Below are positions 1 through 11,984 of a DNA stretch of 64,000 bases, in pieces. A program made the position numbers and the translations under genes. Source of the DNA: Zopfochytrium polystomum (lineage: Eukaryota > Chytridiomycota > Chytridiomycetes > Chytridiales > Chytridiaceae); contig JAIVFJ010000013.1 of NCBI GenBank assembly GCA_025765615.1, positions 434,001-498,000 on the forward strand, given 5' to 3'. Position 1 is the first letter of the stretch; each line of letters begins with the position of its first letter. The notes beneath the pieces were generated by a model that was not told the origin of the DNA, searched no databases, and was given only the letters and a program-made list of their open reading frames with translations.

Positions 1-525
1 GCTCGCCGCGCGCTCCGCGTTGACCTCGCGCAGCACCCGCGCAAGGTCCCGCGCCTGCGCCGCGTTCGCGGTCAGCGGCTTCTCGCACAGCACGTGCTTT
101 CCGGCCCGCAGCGCCGCCGCGGCCCACTTGTGGTGCAGGCCGTTGGGCGTCGGCACGAAGACGGCGTCGACGCGGGGGTCGGCGAGCAAGGCGTCGTACG
201 AGTCGTGCACGACGCCGACGCCGTTCGCGCGGGCAAACTTGTGGGCGCGGGCGGGCGAGCGGGCGGCGACGGCGTAGGCGCGGCCGACGGACGGGAGCAG
301 CTTGAGCGGCGTGGTGCAGGCGGCGGGGGCGATGGTTGCGGCGCCGAGGATACCGACGTTGAGGACGGCGGCGGTGGTGGGGTCGTTGGCAGCTGCGGTA
401 GTGGTAGTGCCGCCGCGGCCGTCGTCGGGAGCAGCCGTGGTGGTGGCGGGCGTTGATGACTGAGGAGGAAGCGGCGGCGGCGTGATCCAGCCAGCCGACG
501 CCGACAGCCGCTTGAGCAATGACAT
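1..525 (-). CDS. Gfo/Idh/MocA-family NAD(P)-dependent oxidoreductase, N-terminal part (runs off window)
   Basis: Reading the minus strand from the ATG at 525-523 gives 175 open codons to the window edge. After a low-complexity Pro/Ser/Thr/Ala leader (about residues 1-55) comes the Rossmann nucleotide-binding start GILGAATIAP. It is followed by a region around HDSYDALLADPRVDAVFVP and by GKHVLCEKPLTAN, the EKP motif that in this family contributes the lysine acting with the cofactor. These motifs are typical of the D-xylose dehydrogenase/dihydrodiol dehydrogenase-like branch, which oxidises sugars or related diols with NAD(P). The substrate cannot be read from this fragment. The C-terminal alpha/beta sheet domain lies outside the window. 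The leader before the Rossmann fold could be a short targeting or disordered region. A sugar-oxidising role would suit the galactosidases and sugar transporter further right, but that link is inference. Confidence 0.85.
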   Translation of the reverse strand, partial: MSLLKRLSASAGWITPPPLPPQSSTPATTTAAPDDGRGGTTTTAAANDPTTAAVLNVGILGAATIAPAACTTPLKLLPSVGRAYAVAARSPARAHKFARANGVGVVHDSYDALLADPRVDAVFVPTPNGLHHKWAAAALRAGKHVLCEKPLTANAAQARDLARVLREVNAERAAS

Positions 526-1012
526 GCGTGTGTGCGTCGTTGTTTTTGGTAAAATATTATTTGTGTGATTGTTCGAAACAGTACTAAATAAACAACATGA
601 CCAATATTAGTAATCCTCGATCGAGTGATGAAAAAAAAAAAAAAAAAATAGGAAAAAAATTTGTTTTTCTCATTTTGTCTTGGTCCTTGTCTGTCGACTT
701 TCGATCCCTCTGTCTCCATCCTCTGTCTCCCGTTCTGTCCTCTTCCGCCGTCACTCACGACGCAGTCCCGTCTGCTGTGCCACCTTCATTTGACGCACAC
801 CTGGCGGCCGGTTCCAAACAATGGTTGCAAAAAGAGGAAGATATGATAATAGAAGAAAGGGCAGGCCTTTAGTCGCACAAGCAAGCCAAATAGCCCTGCC
901 CTTCCTCTTACTGTATTTATTTCAAACGTTCGTCTATTCACAGCAACCACACGAGAAGAAAAAGAAACACCGAGGGAGACAGGCTGCGGTCGACAAAAAA
1001 AGAAAGTGAGAA
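526..1012. other. Intergenic region, no gene seen
   Basis: This gap lies between the start of the oxidoreductase and the stop of the methyltransferase; both genes are on the minus strand. It holds an A-run near 629-648 and no recognisable coding sequence or RNA gene. The part next to 525 must carry the oxidoreductase promoter, but no clear TATA motif is evident on the minus strand. Confidence 0.5.
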
Positions 1013-2686
1013 TCATTTATCCACTCGCCCCGACGCATACGCCATCTGATAGAACGGCCGAAAGTCTTCAGCTGTATTTTTGCAGAGGCAAGCCATTTGT
1101 GAGGGGGTTGTGTTTGTTTTGTTTTCGTTTTTGTTTTTTTTGTGTGTATATTTTTTATTTTTTTTATTTTTTTTTTTTTGGAAAGAGTGGGACCGATTCA
1201 GCGTCCAGCAAAGAGCGCACAAAAAAAAAACGAAAAACAAAAAAAAAAAACTCACTTCCAGACTCGTCCATCGCGCCCTTGACCAGCGCGTCAAACTCGG
1301 CGTCCGTCACGTTGCCGGCCTTGACCACGAACCCTTTGCTGCCGTTGAACACGCCCGTCACGTTGATCTTGGCCAGCTGCCCGAGCGGGCCGCCCCAGCC
1401 GACCTGTGTGTGCGTGGTGCATGGGGTGCGTGTTGGGTGTGTGTGTGTGGGTTTGAGCGTGAGCGTTCTTTGTTTTTCGTTTTGGGGGCGAGAACACAAG
1501 GTGTGACATGAAATGACAAAGGCAATTCGAAGAAACTCACGGGAAGCGAGACGATGCCCTCCTCAATGTCGACGAGGCCGCCTGCGATCGCGTGGTCCGT
1601 GAGGTGGAGACCTTATTTTTTTTTTTGTTTTTTTTTTTTTTGGTTTGATTTAACAAAGAAAAAAAAGTGTGCAAGAAGAGGGAAAGGGAAGAGGGGTTGT
1701 ATGGTGAAAAAGGCGATTCATTGTGGAACTGTAATGAATAAAAAATAGCGAAGGGTAGCAAAAACACACTCAACTGACTTCGGGATCCAGCCCGCGCGCA
1801 AAGAGCAGTTCTCTTACCATCGTTACGAGGGTTTCGAGCTTGGGTCCCATGTCGATGGCCAGCATGCCGGTCTTGTTTTTAGATTCATAATTTTTTTTGT
1901 TGTTTTTGTTGTTGTTTGGAAGTTAGCATGAAGGAAGCGGGTCGAAACAGCGTGGGGAAAGGCAAGATTTGTAATAACAAAAAAACCTCAACAAGCTCGA
2001 CGTAGCCCCCCGGCTTTGTGATGCGCTTCAGCTCCTTGACCACGTCGGGCCACTTGCTGTGTGGGATCGCGAGGAAAAGCAGCCGCTAGTTGTCATAAAT
2101 GGGGTTGGAATTATTTCTTGGCCGGTTCGCCCTAATCGAAAGTCGCACCTGGTATACGAAATCAAAATGGTTGTCGGGAACTTGGGGGGGTCAGCTTTTG
2201 GAATAGAACGGGGGGATTGCCTTTTTTTAAACAAACGTACAGGAGGTTCCCTTCACGACGTCCTGAATCTCAAACGTGAAGTTCGGAAGCGACTTTTCGC
2301 TCACGACGTCGACAATGTCCTTTTACAGAAACGAAAGAAAATGTGATAAGCTCAACGGGGGCGGAGAGAGATGCACCCGACCACAGAAAGAAAAATAACA
2401 GGGGAAAAAATGCGGGATGTGGCGACGCCGTGCCCGCAAACTCACCGCGCCGACGACCTCGACGCCCGGGTACGTCTTCGCGACGTCGGCGGCCCACGCG
2501 CCCGAGCCGCAGCCCATGTCCAGCACGCGCACCACCGGCCCTGCCACCACCGCCGCCGTCGCCGGCGACGACGACGTCGCGGAGAAGAGCGCGTGCAGTC
2601 GGTCGTGCGGGTGGAAGAGCGCGCCGCCGAATGCGCTGCGAACGATAATGTGCTGCGTGAGTGTGCGTTTTTTGTTGGTGGTGATG

Positions 2687-2724
<38 letters not shown>

Positions 2725-3062
2725 GGGATTTGTTTCCGCATTATTGTTGACGATCGGATTGATTGATTTGATTTGATTGGGTGCGTTGTGAAGTGGTGTG
2801 TGACGTTCGTTGGGTTGGCAAAGAAGTCAGTCAGGCCAGTCAGGCCAGTCAGTCAGTTGGTCAGCGGCACATTCCTCCCCGATCCCGCGCGGGATCGATT
2901 TGGAAGTAAATTCGCAATTGCCCAAAACCATGAGGTTTTTGGCTTTTGTCTCGCGGCCAAATTAACACCGATGGCAGAGAACAGAACGAAAAAAAAGAAA
3001 AAAAAAATTGGAAAAGAGAGAAAATTTTGAGCTCAGGGTCACCGCAAAATCCTACGCGGTGC

Positions 3063-3115
<53 letters not shown>

Positions 3116-3723
3116 ACAACAACCCTGGGTAGCGCTCTCCTCTTTCTATCTCTCTCTCACACTCTCGCTGGCTCTCACACACCGACTCCGTCGACTCTAC
3201 CATCTTCATTTTTTTTTGGGGGGGGAGGGAAGCCTCACAAATAAATATGAATATGTTTACCTGCAGCTTCAGCCTCGACACCTCTTCGCCGCCCGACGGC
3301 AAGACGTACAGCGAATCCTCCTTGACCGGGTGAAACTCGCGTTTGCTCTTTACCGCCGACGACGACGAGGACGACGGCGAGGACGACGACCGACCGCCGC
3401 CGCCGCCGCCCTTGGCCAACCAGCCCCACCACGGCGACGGCTGCACGGCCGCCGACTGCTGCTGCTGCTGCTGCTGCGGCTCGAGCTGCTGCTGCTGCTG
3501 GCGCGCCAGTCTCGTCCGATGGAACATCCGTCAATTTTTCGTTTCTTTGTTTTTTTCGTTTCTCTTTTTTTTTTTCCTTCTCCATCTCGCTCGGCATTCA
3601 CGGCACTGCACAAATTAAACCATCTGTCTTCATTTCCAATCCAAAAAAAAGAAAAGAAAAAAAGAAGAAGGAAAAAAAAAGGAAGGAGGGGGAGACAAAC
3701 CTGCCGAAAAAAAAGCGCTTCAT
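1013..3723 (-). CDS. Class I SAM-dependent methyltransferase, ten exons
   Basis: Ten exons join in frame to about 354 residues: 3723-3701, 3510-3261, 2652-2446, 2319-2241, 2180-2149, 2085-1987, 1871-1775, 1611-1541, 1403-1256 and 1071-1013. All introns are GT-AG and phases agree at every junction. The protein starts MKRFFFGR, has a Gln-, Gly- and Ser-rich leader, then SAFGGALFHPHDRLH and motif I LDMGCGSGAW (SAM binding). After that come FPDNHFDFVYQ, carried by a 32-nt micro-exon, ITKPGGYVELVE (motif III region) and a C-terminal GWGGPLGQLAKIN. This order matches the fungal class I methyltransferases often found beside metabolic genes; the substrate is not predictable. The (GA)n tract and several A/T tracts lie in introns. 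The short exons make automated annotation likely to miss it. Confidence 0.85.
3066..3109. repeat. (GA)n microsatellite
   Basis: About 22 GA units lie inside the second intron (3260-2653) of the methyltransferase gene. On the coding strand it reads (TC)n, a pyrimidine tract. Confidence 0.95.
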
Positions 3724-4049
3724 CCACTAAAGCCGTGGTCGCTTCCGGCAGCCTCCAATCATTGGAGAGGGACCGGCTGCGGAGGCAGAATTGAGTTTCC
3801 CTAAAGATATGGGCGGCTATGCCTTACCACCACGCTGCGACATATGGATAATCAGGCACCCCAAAGGAGCTGTATTAAACTTTTGAAGTACTATTAACGT
3901 CGTGCAAGCTGAGTTTTGAAAGTAAGAATAAGTATTCAAATATTGGAATAGAGTGGTTGTTTGTGATTGATGGGGGCACTTTATGTAAAGGTAAAACCAA
4001 TGAACTAGCCAAGGAAGAGCTTTTAAAGAGACCTATTGATTGTCAGATT
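3724..4049. other. Upstream region of the methyltransferase, nothing recognised
   Basis: This roughly 325-bp stretch precedes the methyltransferase start codon and runs up to the first LINE copy. No coding or RNA feature is visible. The methyltransferase promoter should lie here. Confidence 0.4.
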
Positions 4050-5828
4050 GCAACACAATAGAACGCTTCTGCTTTCATGAGTGGCCCTCCCCTTTCCTTG
4101 TGTTTTGGCACTCATGCCCCTTGACATATCTTGACAATTGCCGCTCAACCTGACCCTGCCGTCCCCACACTCACTGAACTTGACATCCTACACTTCACCT
4201 CCACTTGCAACCTCACCATCCAACAGCAGCCCTTCCTCTCAAAGGACCAGACTTCTTACTCGCTCCTCCTCTTGCATCCTTTGTCAGACAAACAGGCCAC
4301 CTGTCTTCAGACCACATCCCCACATTAAATTTCTTACACCTGTCAACCACCAGCTGCTGCCACAGAATCCACCAACAAACCCCCCAACCAACTTGTCCTC
4401 CAACACCTGGCTCCCGGAACTACTGGAAAAAACTTTGATAAACTGAAAGACTCACTGCATCATGCAATCACCTCTGCTTTATCCTTGTGTGGCTACATTA
4501 CATCCATTCATTCTGCACACCACCAGCTTTCCGCCTCTGCCTCTGCCACAGTTGTTTTTGACAGCCCTCCTTGCAATCCCCCACAGTTCATAACAGTTAT
4601 GGGTGCTGGCATCACTGGAGCCTTCTGCAGAAAATCAGTGGCAAATCACTGATGAATAGAAATGCACAGCTGTCCTTTATAACATTTGTTGCTCTACAAG
4701 TATCTACAACCTTGAGGCCATCCAATATGAGTTTGGGAGCATGTCAGTTTGCATTCCAGGCTTCGTCAACTCAGCAAAGGGCACCCCTGGCCTTTCATCA
4801 TCTGCCCATTTTGCTTTTACAACCCATGCATTGATATTGCAAAAAAACTAACCGATCAGTCATCTTCAATGGCTGTGCCCTCACATTTCAGAAGATTTCA
4901 CTTCCCCTGTTGTCTTTGTTGTGGAAACTCCAATCATACGTCCCAATCTTGCAAAACTGGCCGCCCCTCTGGCTCCCTCCTTAGCTACTTTAGCAGATTC
5001 CAAAGACAACAGTCAGACAGCTCGGGCCCCTCCTGACACCACAGCTCCCCCACCTGTCTCACCTGCCCCACTTCTGTCCTTTCTCCAGAGCAACAATCAA
5101 TTTTGAAAGCCCTTGAAAACATCCAGCAACAGCTCAACGCACAACAGACCTCCTTGCGTACTGAGCTGAGAGAGCATCACACCTCACCCCACCAAGCCTG
5201 CTGGCTTGGTGATGACTCACTTGAGCACTCCTCCCGAGCCCCCACACCTCCTTCCCACCAAAGGTTCCTCCCTGAAAGGCTTTGTTGATTCCTTTTGACA
5301 CGTTCACCCAGATTTACCCTCTTACACACACCGCTGGTTCCTACTCCTCTTGTTTGGACAGCATTTGGCTCTCACCACCTGCTCTTGACTACGTCACTGA
5401 AGCTAACATTTCTTCTCCACTTGAAGAGCCCCATCTCACCAACACTGCAGACCACCTCCCCTTCAACGACATAATCCTTGCTTCCTCCCCCTTCAACACT
5501 TTTCCCTTCTCCCCTCTGCACCAGCAGGTCATCAAACCATTGGAAGCTTCAGAAGAGCAACTGGACAATTTCACACCAGCTGTCTCACTTGAGCTTGCCC
5601 ACCTCTCAGCAGCCCTCACAGCGTTGGACAGCATTCTCCTCCCCTCTGAGATTGGGTTCCTCCGTTCTCCATCCCCACCCTGTCAATACCCCTCCCCAGA
5701 GCGTGCATCACTCCTTGTCAGCCACCTTGACACACTCTCCACATCATTTCACAAGTTGCTGCTTCAGCTTGGCAAAAAGGTCCTTTCTCACAAGGGAGCC
5801 TCCTCAGCAGTGCCAAAGATAGATTGCA
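4050..5828 (+). mobile_element. LINE (non-LTR retrotransposon) copy A, decayed and internally deleted
   Basis: Fragments in all three plus frames encode ORF1 of a LINE, including ELDILHFTSTCNLTIQQQP and a CCHC zinc knuckle CLCCGNSNHTSQSC at about 4908-4953. These are followed by the coiled-coil-like LENIQQQLNAQQTSL near 5115 and then a jump into the endonuclease C-terminus (SSCLDSIWLSPPALDYVT). The same family is seen as copies B, C and D. Relative to copy B, 978 bp are missing at 5181-5186, where both sides share ACCTCA, so the endonuclease N-terminus is gone. Many frameshifts show that it is dead. It stops abruptly at about 5828, where inverted sequence of the same family begins. Confidence 0.8.
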
Positions 5829-6435
5829 AATGGAAAGGTTGAGGGACAAAGTTCTCAAAGAGAGAGTTGATGAGATCAAGAAAGAGTAATAGTCAGAGGG
5901 GCAAGAGCCAGTGGGGAGATCAAGGACAAGAGTTGTGGTCAGAAGGGCAAGAGCCCAAATGGAAGTTCAAGAGGAAAGGTGAACAAATATGCGTTGTGAT
6001 AGTAGTCAGAGTAGGCATAGGCTGAGCCAGAGTTCGCAAAAGGGAAGGTTGGAGGAGCATCAACGGTTATAGTCAGAGGGGCAAAAGCCAGGTAAATGAT
6101 TAAGTTGTAGTGAGTGAGGTTTCAAGGGGTAGGAAGCGGCAAGTTGGGGGCTGCAAGAGCAGTGACCCCATAGGGCCATAGTTGTAAAAGATAGAGATAA
6201 AGAAGAGGGAATTGGGAAGATGACTGGGGGATTTGGTGGTTGAAGAGAATTAGTAGTTGTAACTGGAGAGGTGAGGGGGCAATGTTCTCGAAGAGAGAGT
6301 TGAAGAGGAAAAGAATGAGTAACATATGTTGCGATAGAAGTCAAAGTAGGCAAAGCCTAAGTCAGAGTTCCCAAAAGGGAAGGTTGGAGAAGGCAGCATC
6401 AAAGTTTATAGTCAGAGGGGCAAATGCTGGGTAAA
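5829..6435. repeat. Degenerate direct repeats in LINE 3' region
   Basis: A segment of about 100 bp at 5995-6095 recurs at about 6330-6430 with few differences; both contain the core GTTATAGTCAGAGGGGCAAA or a close variant. Shorter echoes of TCAGAGGGGCAAGAGCC occur near 5894 and 5940. The unit spacing is about 335 bp. The repeats lie at the 3' end of the inverted LINE piece. Confidence 0.7.
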
Positions 6436-7904
6436 AAAAAAGGACAGTAGGGTTGGAACTGAAAGTGAAGGATAACTGGCCAAGCAAACATTCTGAGAGT
6501 CAAATCTTGAATGTAAACAATCTGGAGATGGCCTATTTGCAGGAACCTGAGGTGTAGAGTGAGTCAGACTGCCAGAAATGTGGAGGGACGAAAAGAGTGA
6601 TGGGGACGTAGTGGCAAGGAGGTGGCAACGAGTCTTGCGACAGCTGTGGATACAAGATTGATGATCAAAGAGAAATTCAGGGCAGGAGAGCCAGTAAATG
6701 GGATGGGCTTGGGGAGGAGAGCGACCATGAGGTGCAGGAGGATCAGAGGAGGAAAGAGTTTCAGCAAAGGCGTTGCGAATCATGGTAATGGCGTCAGCAG
6801 CTGCAGGGCATTGCCAGACATGCTCTGTGGTTTCCAAAGCATGGTGGCATCGACAATAGAGCCCATCATGGTAGACTTGAGGGTGTCAATGGTGTAGAAC
6901 CTTTTTGGCATGGGGTGATGGAGGAGCGTGTTGGGAAAGGAGGTGCAGTAGCCAACCAGGTGTTTGAAAGTTTTGCGACAGAGTGTGGTGAGGTTGTTGA
7001 GGAAAGTACAGGGGAGGAGAATGGCAGTTTTCCACAGAAAGCAGACATGTGGGAGGAGAACGTTACGGATGAGGTAAGAAGCAATTTTATCACCCATCTT
7101 TTTGTGTTTGATAATGTCGAGGAAATTGGAAGTGGTGGAAAAGATTGGCTGCCATGCTGCTGAGCTCATACTCTCTGCTGTGAAGTGGTTTCCTAGGTGT
7201 CAAAAGGTGGTGTTTGGCGGGTGGATGGGAAGGACTGTGGTGCCCCAGTTGATGGTGGTTGGTGCTGATCGGGGGGTGTTGACAGTGGAGATTAAGATTT
7301 TCTTGGTGTCAGACTTGATGTTGTTATGTTCCTGGTACTCAAAGAGGAGGTTGGCCTGGAGCTGCGAAACCTCCAAGGTGCTAGAGGGGGTGTTGCTGTT
7401 GTCGACAAGGGCAAAGCCAGTAACAGAAACAGGGGGTGGGTGGTTGAAGAATTGGACAGGAAAGTTACAAGGGGTGGGAACTGAGAAAACGAAACCAGTG
7501 GTACAACGATCAAGAACACAAAGAATGGGGTCCCAAAAGATATTCCAATCAAGGGGTCCCTCAAGGGAGCTTTGCTGAATCATAGTGCCAATGGGGAAGG
7601 AAGGGGATGGGCCAAAAGCTGCGAAGACAGAGGAGCGAAAACAACTTTGGGAATTGACACTGATGCAAACATAAGAAGAGGGGAGGTGAAGACGTTCCCA
7701 GGAGGCAATGAGGCCAGCAACAGGGGCACTGTCAAAAGCTTTCTTAACGTCATTGAGGAGAAGGTATAAGGGCTGTTTAGTGGAATTGGCAAGGTCAAAG
7801 GCGTAGCATACAGGGTGGAGAGGTGGGTCAGGAGAAGAGCGAGGGCAGAGAAGTTGTGACCAAGGAGTACATTGTGAGAAGAGAGGATGGAAGAGATATG
7901 AAAA
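5829..7904 (-). mobile_element. Inverted 3' part of the same LINE family (RT palm to 3' end)
   Basis: Read on the minus strand from 7904 downward, this is reverse-transcriptase sequence with SLEGPLDWNIFWDP and a decayed catalytic box FALVDNSN where F/YxDD is expected. A thumb-like region and the C-terminal segment METTEHVWQCPAAA (6837 downward) follow; the latter matches ETTEHLWQCPAA of the copy at 33.6-36.9 kb. The RNase H segment present in that copy is missing here. The block is head-to-head with copy B at about 7905 and joins copy A at about 5828, so it is an inverted mosaic piece rather than a functional gene. About 5829-6435 is a degenerate direct repeat. Confidence 0.7.
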
Positions 7905-10605
7905 AGACAGCCAGACAGCTCAGGCCCCTCCTGACACCACAACTCCCCACCTGTCCCACCTGCCCCCACTTCTGTCCCTCCTCCAGAGCTGCAGTCAATT
8001 TTGAAGGTCCTTGAAAACATCCAGCAACAGCTTCACACACAACAGACCTCCTTGCCCACAGAGCTGAAAGAGCATCAGACCTCAGTACGCACTGACATCC
8101 AAAAACCCACCACACAGCTTACCCAACTTGAGCCAATTCCTGCAGCACTGGGACACAGCCTAGCAAAGGTGGTCCACAACATTCAGAGACTTGCTGGCAC
8201 CATCCACAACCTAAATCAGCAAGTCACCACACTGGAGCCACTCACTGCACAATTGGACAACTGCAGTGGACACAACCACCCAGTTCCTCAGCTCCCGCCT
8301 CCAGGCAAATTGAAGAATGGTTGAAATACAATGACCCGATTGATGAGGACCTTGACGGCTGTTCCTCAGCTGAACCTTCTTCTACTACTCTCCCAGCTCG
8401 ATCAGCTGTCACCACACGCTCAACCCACACTGCTCTTGCCCTGGCCAACGCCTCCAGTTCCGCTTCAACTCCTCCCAACAGAACTGCCCCCAAAGTTGCC
8501 CAAAAACTGCCTCAAAACCCAGGACCGCTGCCTCAACTTGACCAATATCCTTATTCATTCTCCTTCATTCTTTTGTGAAAGCCCCTTTGCTATTGATATC
8601 ACTCTTATTTCTCCAAAAAAAAAGAAAAAGAAAAAAAAACAGAGACATTATTAGCAGGACTTCCTGCACCCCTTAGTCAGCTATGCAACTAGCCCTGTGT
8701 CTAGCACACCACCCCCAACACCACCACCCCTCCCTCGCTTTGCGACTTGGAACATCCGTCGTGCCTTCCCCACCAAGGCTGCATCTATCTTCCACTGGCT
8801 CGATCACACCAAAACCACCATCCTTGCCATTCAAGAAACGGGCTGCTCTGACACAGAGGCCACACACTCAATTCATCTTCCCTGGCACCACACATCACTG
8901 ATGTCTCCCACTTTGGAACTTGTGCCATTCCCCTCACCTTATCTTTTGTTCGACGCTCCATCCTCCTGCAAAATATTTACTGGCCTGCTGTACCCCCAAT
9001 CTGAGGAACTCCCTGACTTGCAAAAATGGTGCAACTCTCTTGCCTCATCTGACTCCACCTCACCCCACCAAGCCTACTGGTTTGGTGACTGGAATGCCAT
9101 CACTGACCCCCTTGACCACTCCACCAGAGCCCCCACACCTCCTTCCTGCCACAGGTTCCTCCCCGCCCTCTCCCTGAAAGGCTTTGTTGATTCCTTTCGG
9201 CACCTGCACCCAGACTTACCCTCGTACACACACATTGCTGGCTCCTACTCCTCTCATTTGGACAGCATTTGGCTCCCACCACCTGCTCTTGGCTACGTCA
9301 CTGAAACTAAATTTCTTCTCCACTTGAAGAGCCCCATCTCACTGACACTTCAGACCACCTCCCCTTCAGCATAATCCATGCTTCCTCCCCCTTCCACACT
9401 TTTCCCTTCTCCCCTCTGTGCCGGCAGGTCATCAAACCCCTGGAAGCTTCAGAAGAGCAACTGGACAATTACATATCAGCTGTCTCAGTTGAGCTTGCCC
9501 CCCTCTCAGCAGCCCTTGCAGCCTTGGACAGCATTCTTCTCCCCTCTGAGCTTGAGTTCCTCTGTTCTCCATCCCTACCCTTTCAATACCCCTCCCCAGA
9601 ACGTGCATCACTCCTTGTCAGCCACCTTGACACACTCTCCACATCATTTCACAAGTTGCTGCTTCAGCTTGGCAAAAAGTTCCTTCCTCACAAGGGAACC
9701 TCCTCAGCAGCGCCAAAGATAGATTGCTGCACCAAACGATTTCTCGTTGCACGTTGGAAAGTAGAGAAACTGTGGGCACTTGCCAAAGACCCTGCGCATG
9801 ATCTGGCTAACATCTTCCCTTCCATTCCTTTGACCCCATCTGAATGGGGTGCAGATCAGTCTTACTCCTTCTTGTCCCACATCCAATCTCAGTACAAAGC
9901 CCGCTTCTTTGGCACAACTGACTATCGTGATGTTTTACTCCCCGCCCTCAACCGCCATCGCCAGGCCATCTACCATGCCCAATGCCAGGCAGCAGAAAAG
10001 CACAAAATGGAGGACATTGCCACAGCTCTCACACATAGACACAACCTTTTCTCTTCTGCAAGATGAAGACTGTCCTCAACAACATCCTTAACCATATGCA
10101 GCAACTCCAGCATTGACCACATTCACTATACTACTGACAAAGGTCCCTCAATCACCCACGATCCCAAACTTGTCCCTGGTATCTGCCAACAACAGATTGA
10201 ACACTGGTTTTGCCCTCGTACCCTCACTCCCTTCCCACCATCCTCTCCATTTCACTCTGAGATGCAACCCCATCCTCACATCCCCCCCAGATCTTTTCTC
10301 CAAGGTTATGCTGCCCCCTTCTGCCAACAACATCGAAAACACTCTCACATCTCTTGCCTCAAACAAAGCCCCAGGCCCCTCTGAAATCTCCAGAGAGCTC
10401 CTCCTCACAGCTGGTCCTGATGCTCTTGCATTCTTCTCCTCCCTTATCATTCACTCTTTTCTCTTCCTTGACATCCTGGACTCTTGGGCATCTTCCTCCA
10501 TCTTCCTCATACCCAAGAAAGCTGCATGGGGGGGTGACATCACTCACCTCCATCCAATCAGCCTCTGCGAACTTGCTGCCAAAGTTGTTCAGTCCATCTG
10601 TTGTC
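7905..10605 (+). mobile_element. LINE copy B: ORF1 C-terminus, AP-type endonuclease and start of RT
   Basis: The copy opens in the ORF1 tail (LENIQQQLHTQQTSL, then leucine-rich coiled-coil-like sequence to about 8324). From 8697 a 225-residue open frame holds an endonuclease of the LINE type, with FATWNIRRAFPTKAASIF, ILAIQETGCSDTE and GSYSSHLDSIWLPPPAL. From about 9500 the linker and the first RT blocks follow (SLASNKAPGPSEISRELL and IFLIPKKAAWGGDITHLHPI at 10330-10560). Frameshifts separate these pieces, so it is not active. The copy ends at about 10605 in a short shared stretch with the oppositely oriented copy C. The domain set with CCHC ORF1, endonuclease, RT and (in copy D) RNase H suggests the Tad/I-like group; clade is inference. 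Confidence 0.8.
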
Positions 10606-11790
10606 TTTGGAATCTGCTGAAGTGGCTTGGTTAAGGAGGGAGCCAGAGGGGCAGCCAGTTTTGCAAAATTGGGAGGTATGGTTGGAGATTCCACAATGGC
10701 GACAGCAGGGGAAGGGAGTGAAATCTTCCTTTTGGAGTGGGTGAAATGGGAGGGCACGGCCATTGAAGACAACTGATTGGTTAGTTTTTTGCAGCATCAA
10801 TGCACAGCTTGTAAAAACAAAGTGGGCAGATGACAAAAGGCCAGAAGTGCCCTTTGCTGAGTTGAAGAATCTTGGAATGCGAATTGACTTGCACCCAAAC
10901 ACATATTGGATGGGCTCAAGGTCATAGATACTTGTGGAGTGACGAATGTTATAAAGGACGGCTGTGTGTTGCTTTTCATCACTGATTCCCTGCTGGTTTT
11001 CTGCAGAAGGTTCCAGTGGTCGAATTGTGACGCTGGCGCCCATAATTGTTATGAACTGAGGGGGATTGCGAGGAGGGCTGTCAAAAGAACTGTGGCAGAT
11101 GTGGAGGCGGAAAGCTGGTGGTGTGAAAAATGAATAGCCATTATGGAGCCACAGGGAGATAAAGCAGAGGTGATTGCAGGGAGTCCTTCAGCTCATCAAA
11201 ATTTTTTCCAGTAGTTCCAGGAGCCAGGTGTTGGAGGATGAGTTGGTTGGCAGGTTCGTTGGTGAATTCTGTGGCGGCAGCTGGTAGTCGACAGGTGTAA
11301 GAAAAATTAATGTGTGGGTATGTGGTCTGAAGACAGGCAGCTTGTTTGTCTGACAAAGGATGCATAAGGCAGAGCAAGTAAGAAGTCTGGTCCTTTGAGA
11401 GCAAGGGCTGCTGTTGGATGGTGAGGTTGCAAGTGGAGGTGAAGCGTAGGATGTCAAGTTCAGTGAGTGGGGCAATAGTGGGGTCTGGCTGAGTGGTGAT
11501 CGTCAATACGCGTTGATCAGCATGGGTGCCGAAGAACATGGAGGGGTGGGCTGCTCATGAAAAAGGGGCAGCAATCCCAATTCAGCCCAAAGGTTGTGAT
11601 GTGGTTGTGGTGTTGAAGGGGGTGATTGCAGTCTGGTTGGAAGGCGAGGCCAGCAATCGCTGGAGGGAATCTGGCTGCAATCTGGAGTCAATCTGACGAG
11701 TCAATCTGACATCGATCTGATGATATTCTGACGATCTGACAACGATCTGCCGTCAATCTGGCAGAGGGAAGGTGGTGGAGGCGGTGGCAA
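10593..11790 (-). mobile_element. LINE copy C: 5' end and ORF1, minus strand
   Basis: Minus-strand reading gives the same ORF1 as copy A, longer at the 5' end. It includes ELDILRFTSTCNLTIQQQP (11141-11539) and a zinc knuckle CRHCGISNHTSQFC in 10558-11043. The 5' side (about 11680-11770) contains degenerate short repeats around ATCTGAC/GTCAGAT and is probably 5' UTR. The copy is tail-to-tail with copy B, which ends in the same nucleotides read from the other strand near 10593-10605. Frames are broken and no intact protein is encoded. Confidence 0.75.
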
Positions 11791-11984
11791 GGTGGTGGAG
11801 GGTTCAGTCTTGAGTGTCTGTTGACAAGGTTTTTCCACAATGATAAAAGGAGAAGGGGACAAACACAGAAACAAGAAAATGGAGAAGTCTGAGGGAGGTC
11901 ATTGTAAGAGTGGGGAATAGCTGTGAATAAAGACAGAGGGTAGGGATAAGTCAGATTAGGCTTGTGCCCATGTCAAAATTGTCC

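Noticed and set aside
72..758. 228-codon minus-strand open frame overlapping the oxidoreductase
   Set aside because: Low-complexity reading in a different frame; the frame from 525 has clear family motifs.
5829..6435. Possible CRISPR-like array because of repeated GTCAGAGGGGCAA words
   Set aside because: Repeats are long, degenerate and unevenly spaced, in a eukaryotic LINE context; no array of regular spacers exists anywhere in the window.
4131..11539. Numerous open frames of 60-190 codons in the LINE mosaic
   Set aside because: They are fragments of a few LINE proteins in broken frames; annotated as mobile-element copies instead of genes.
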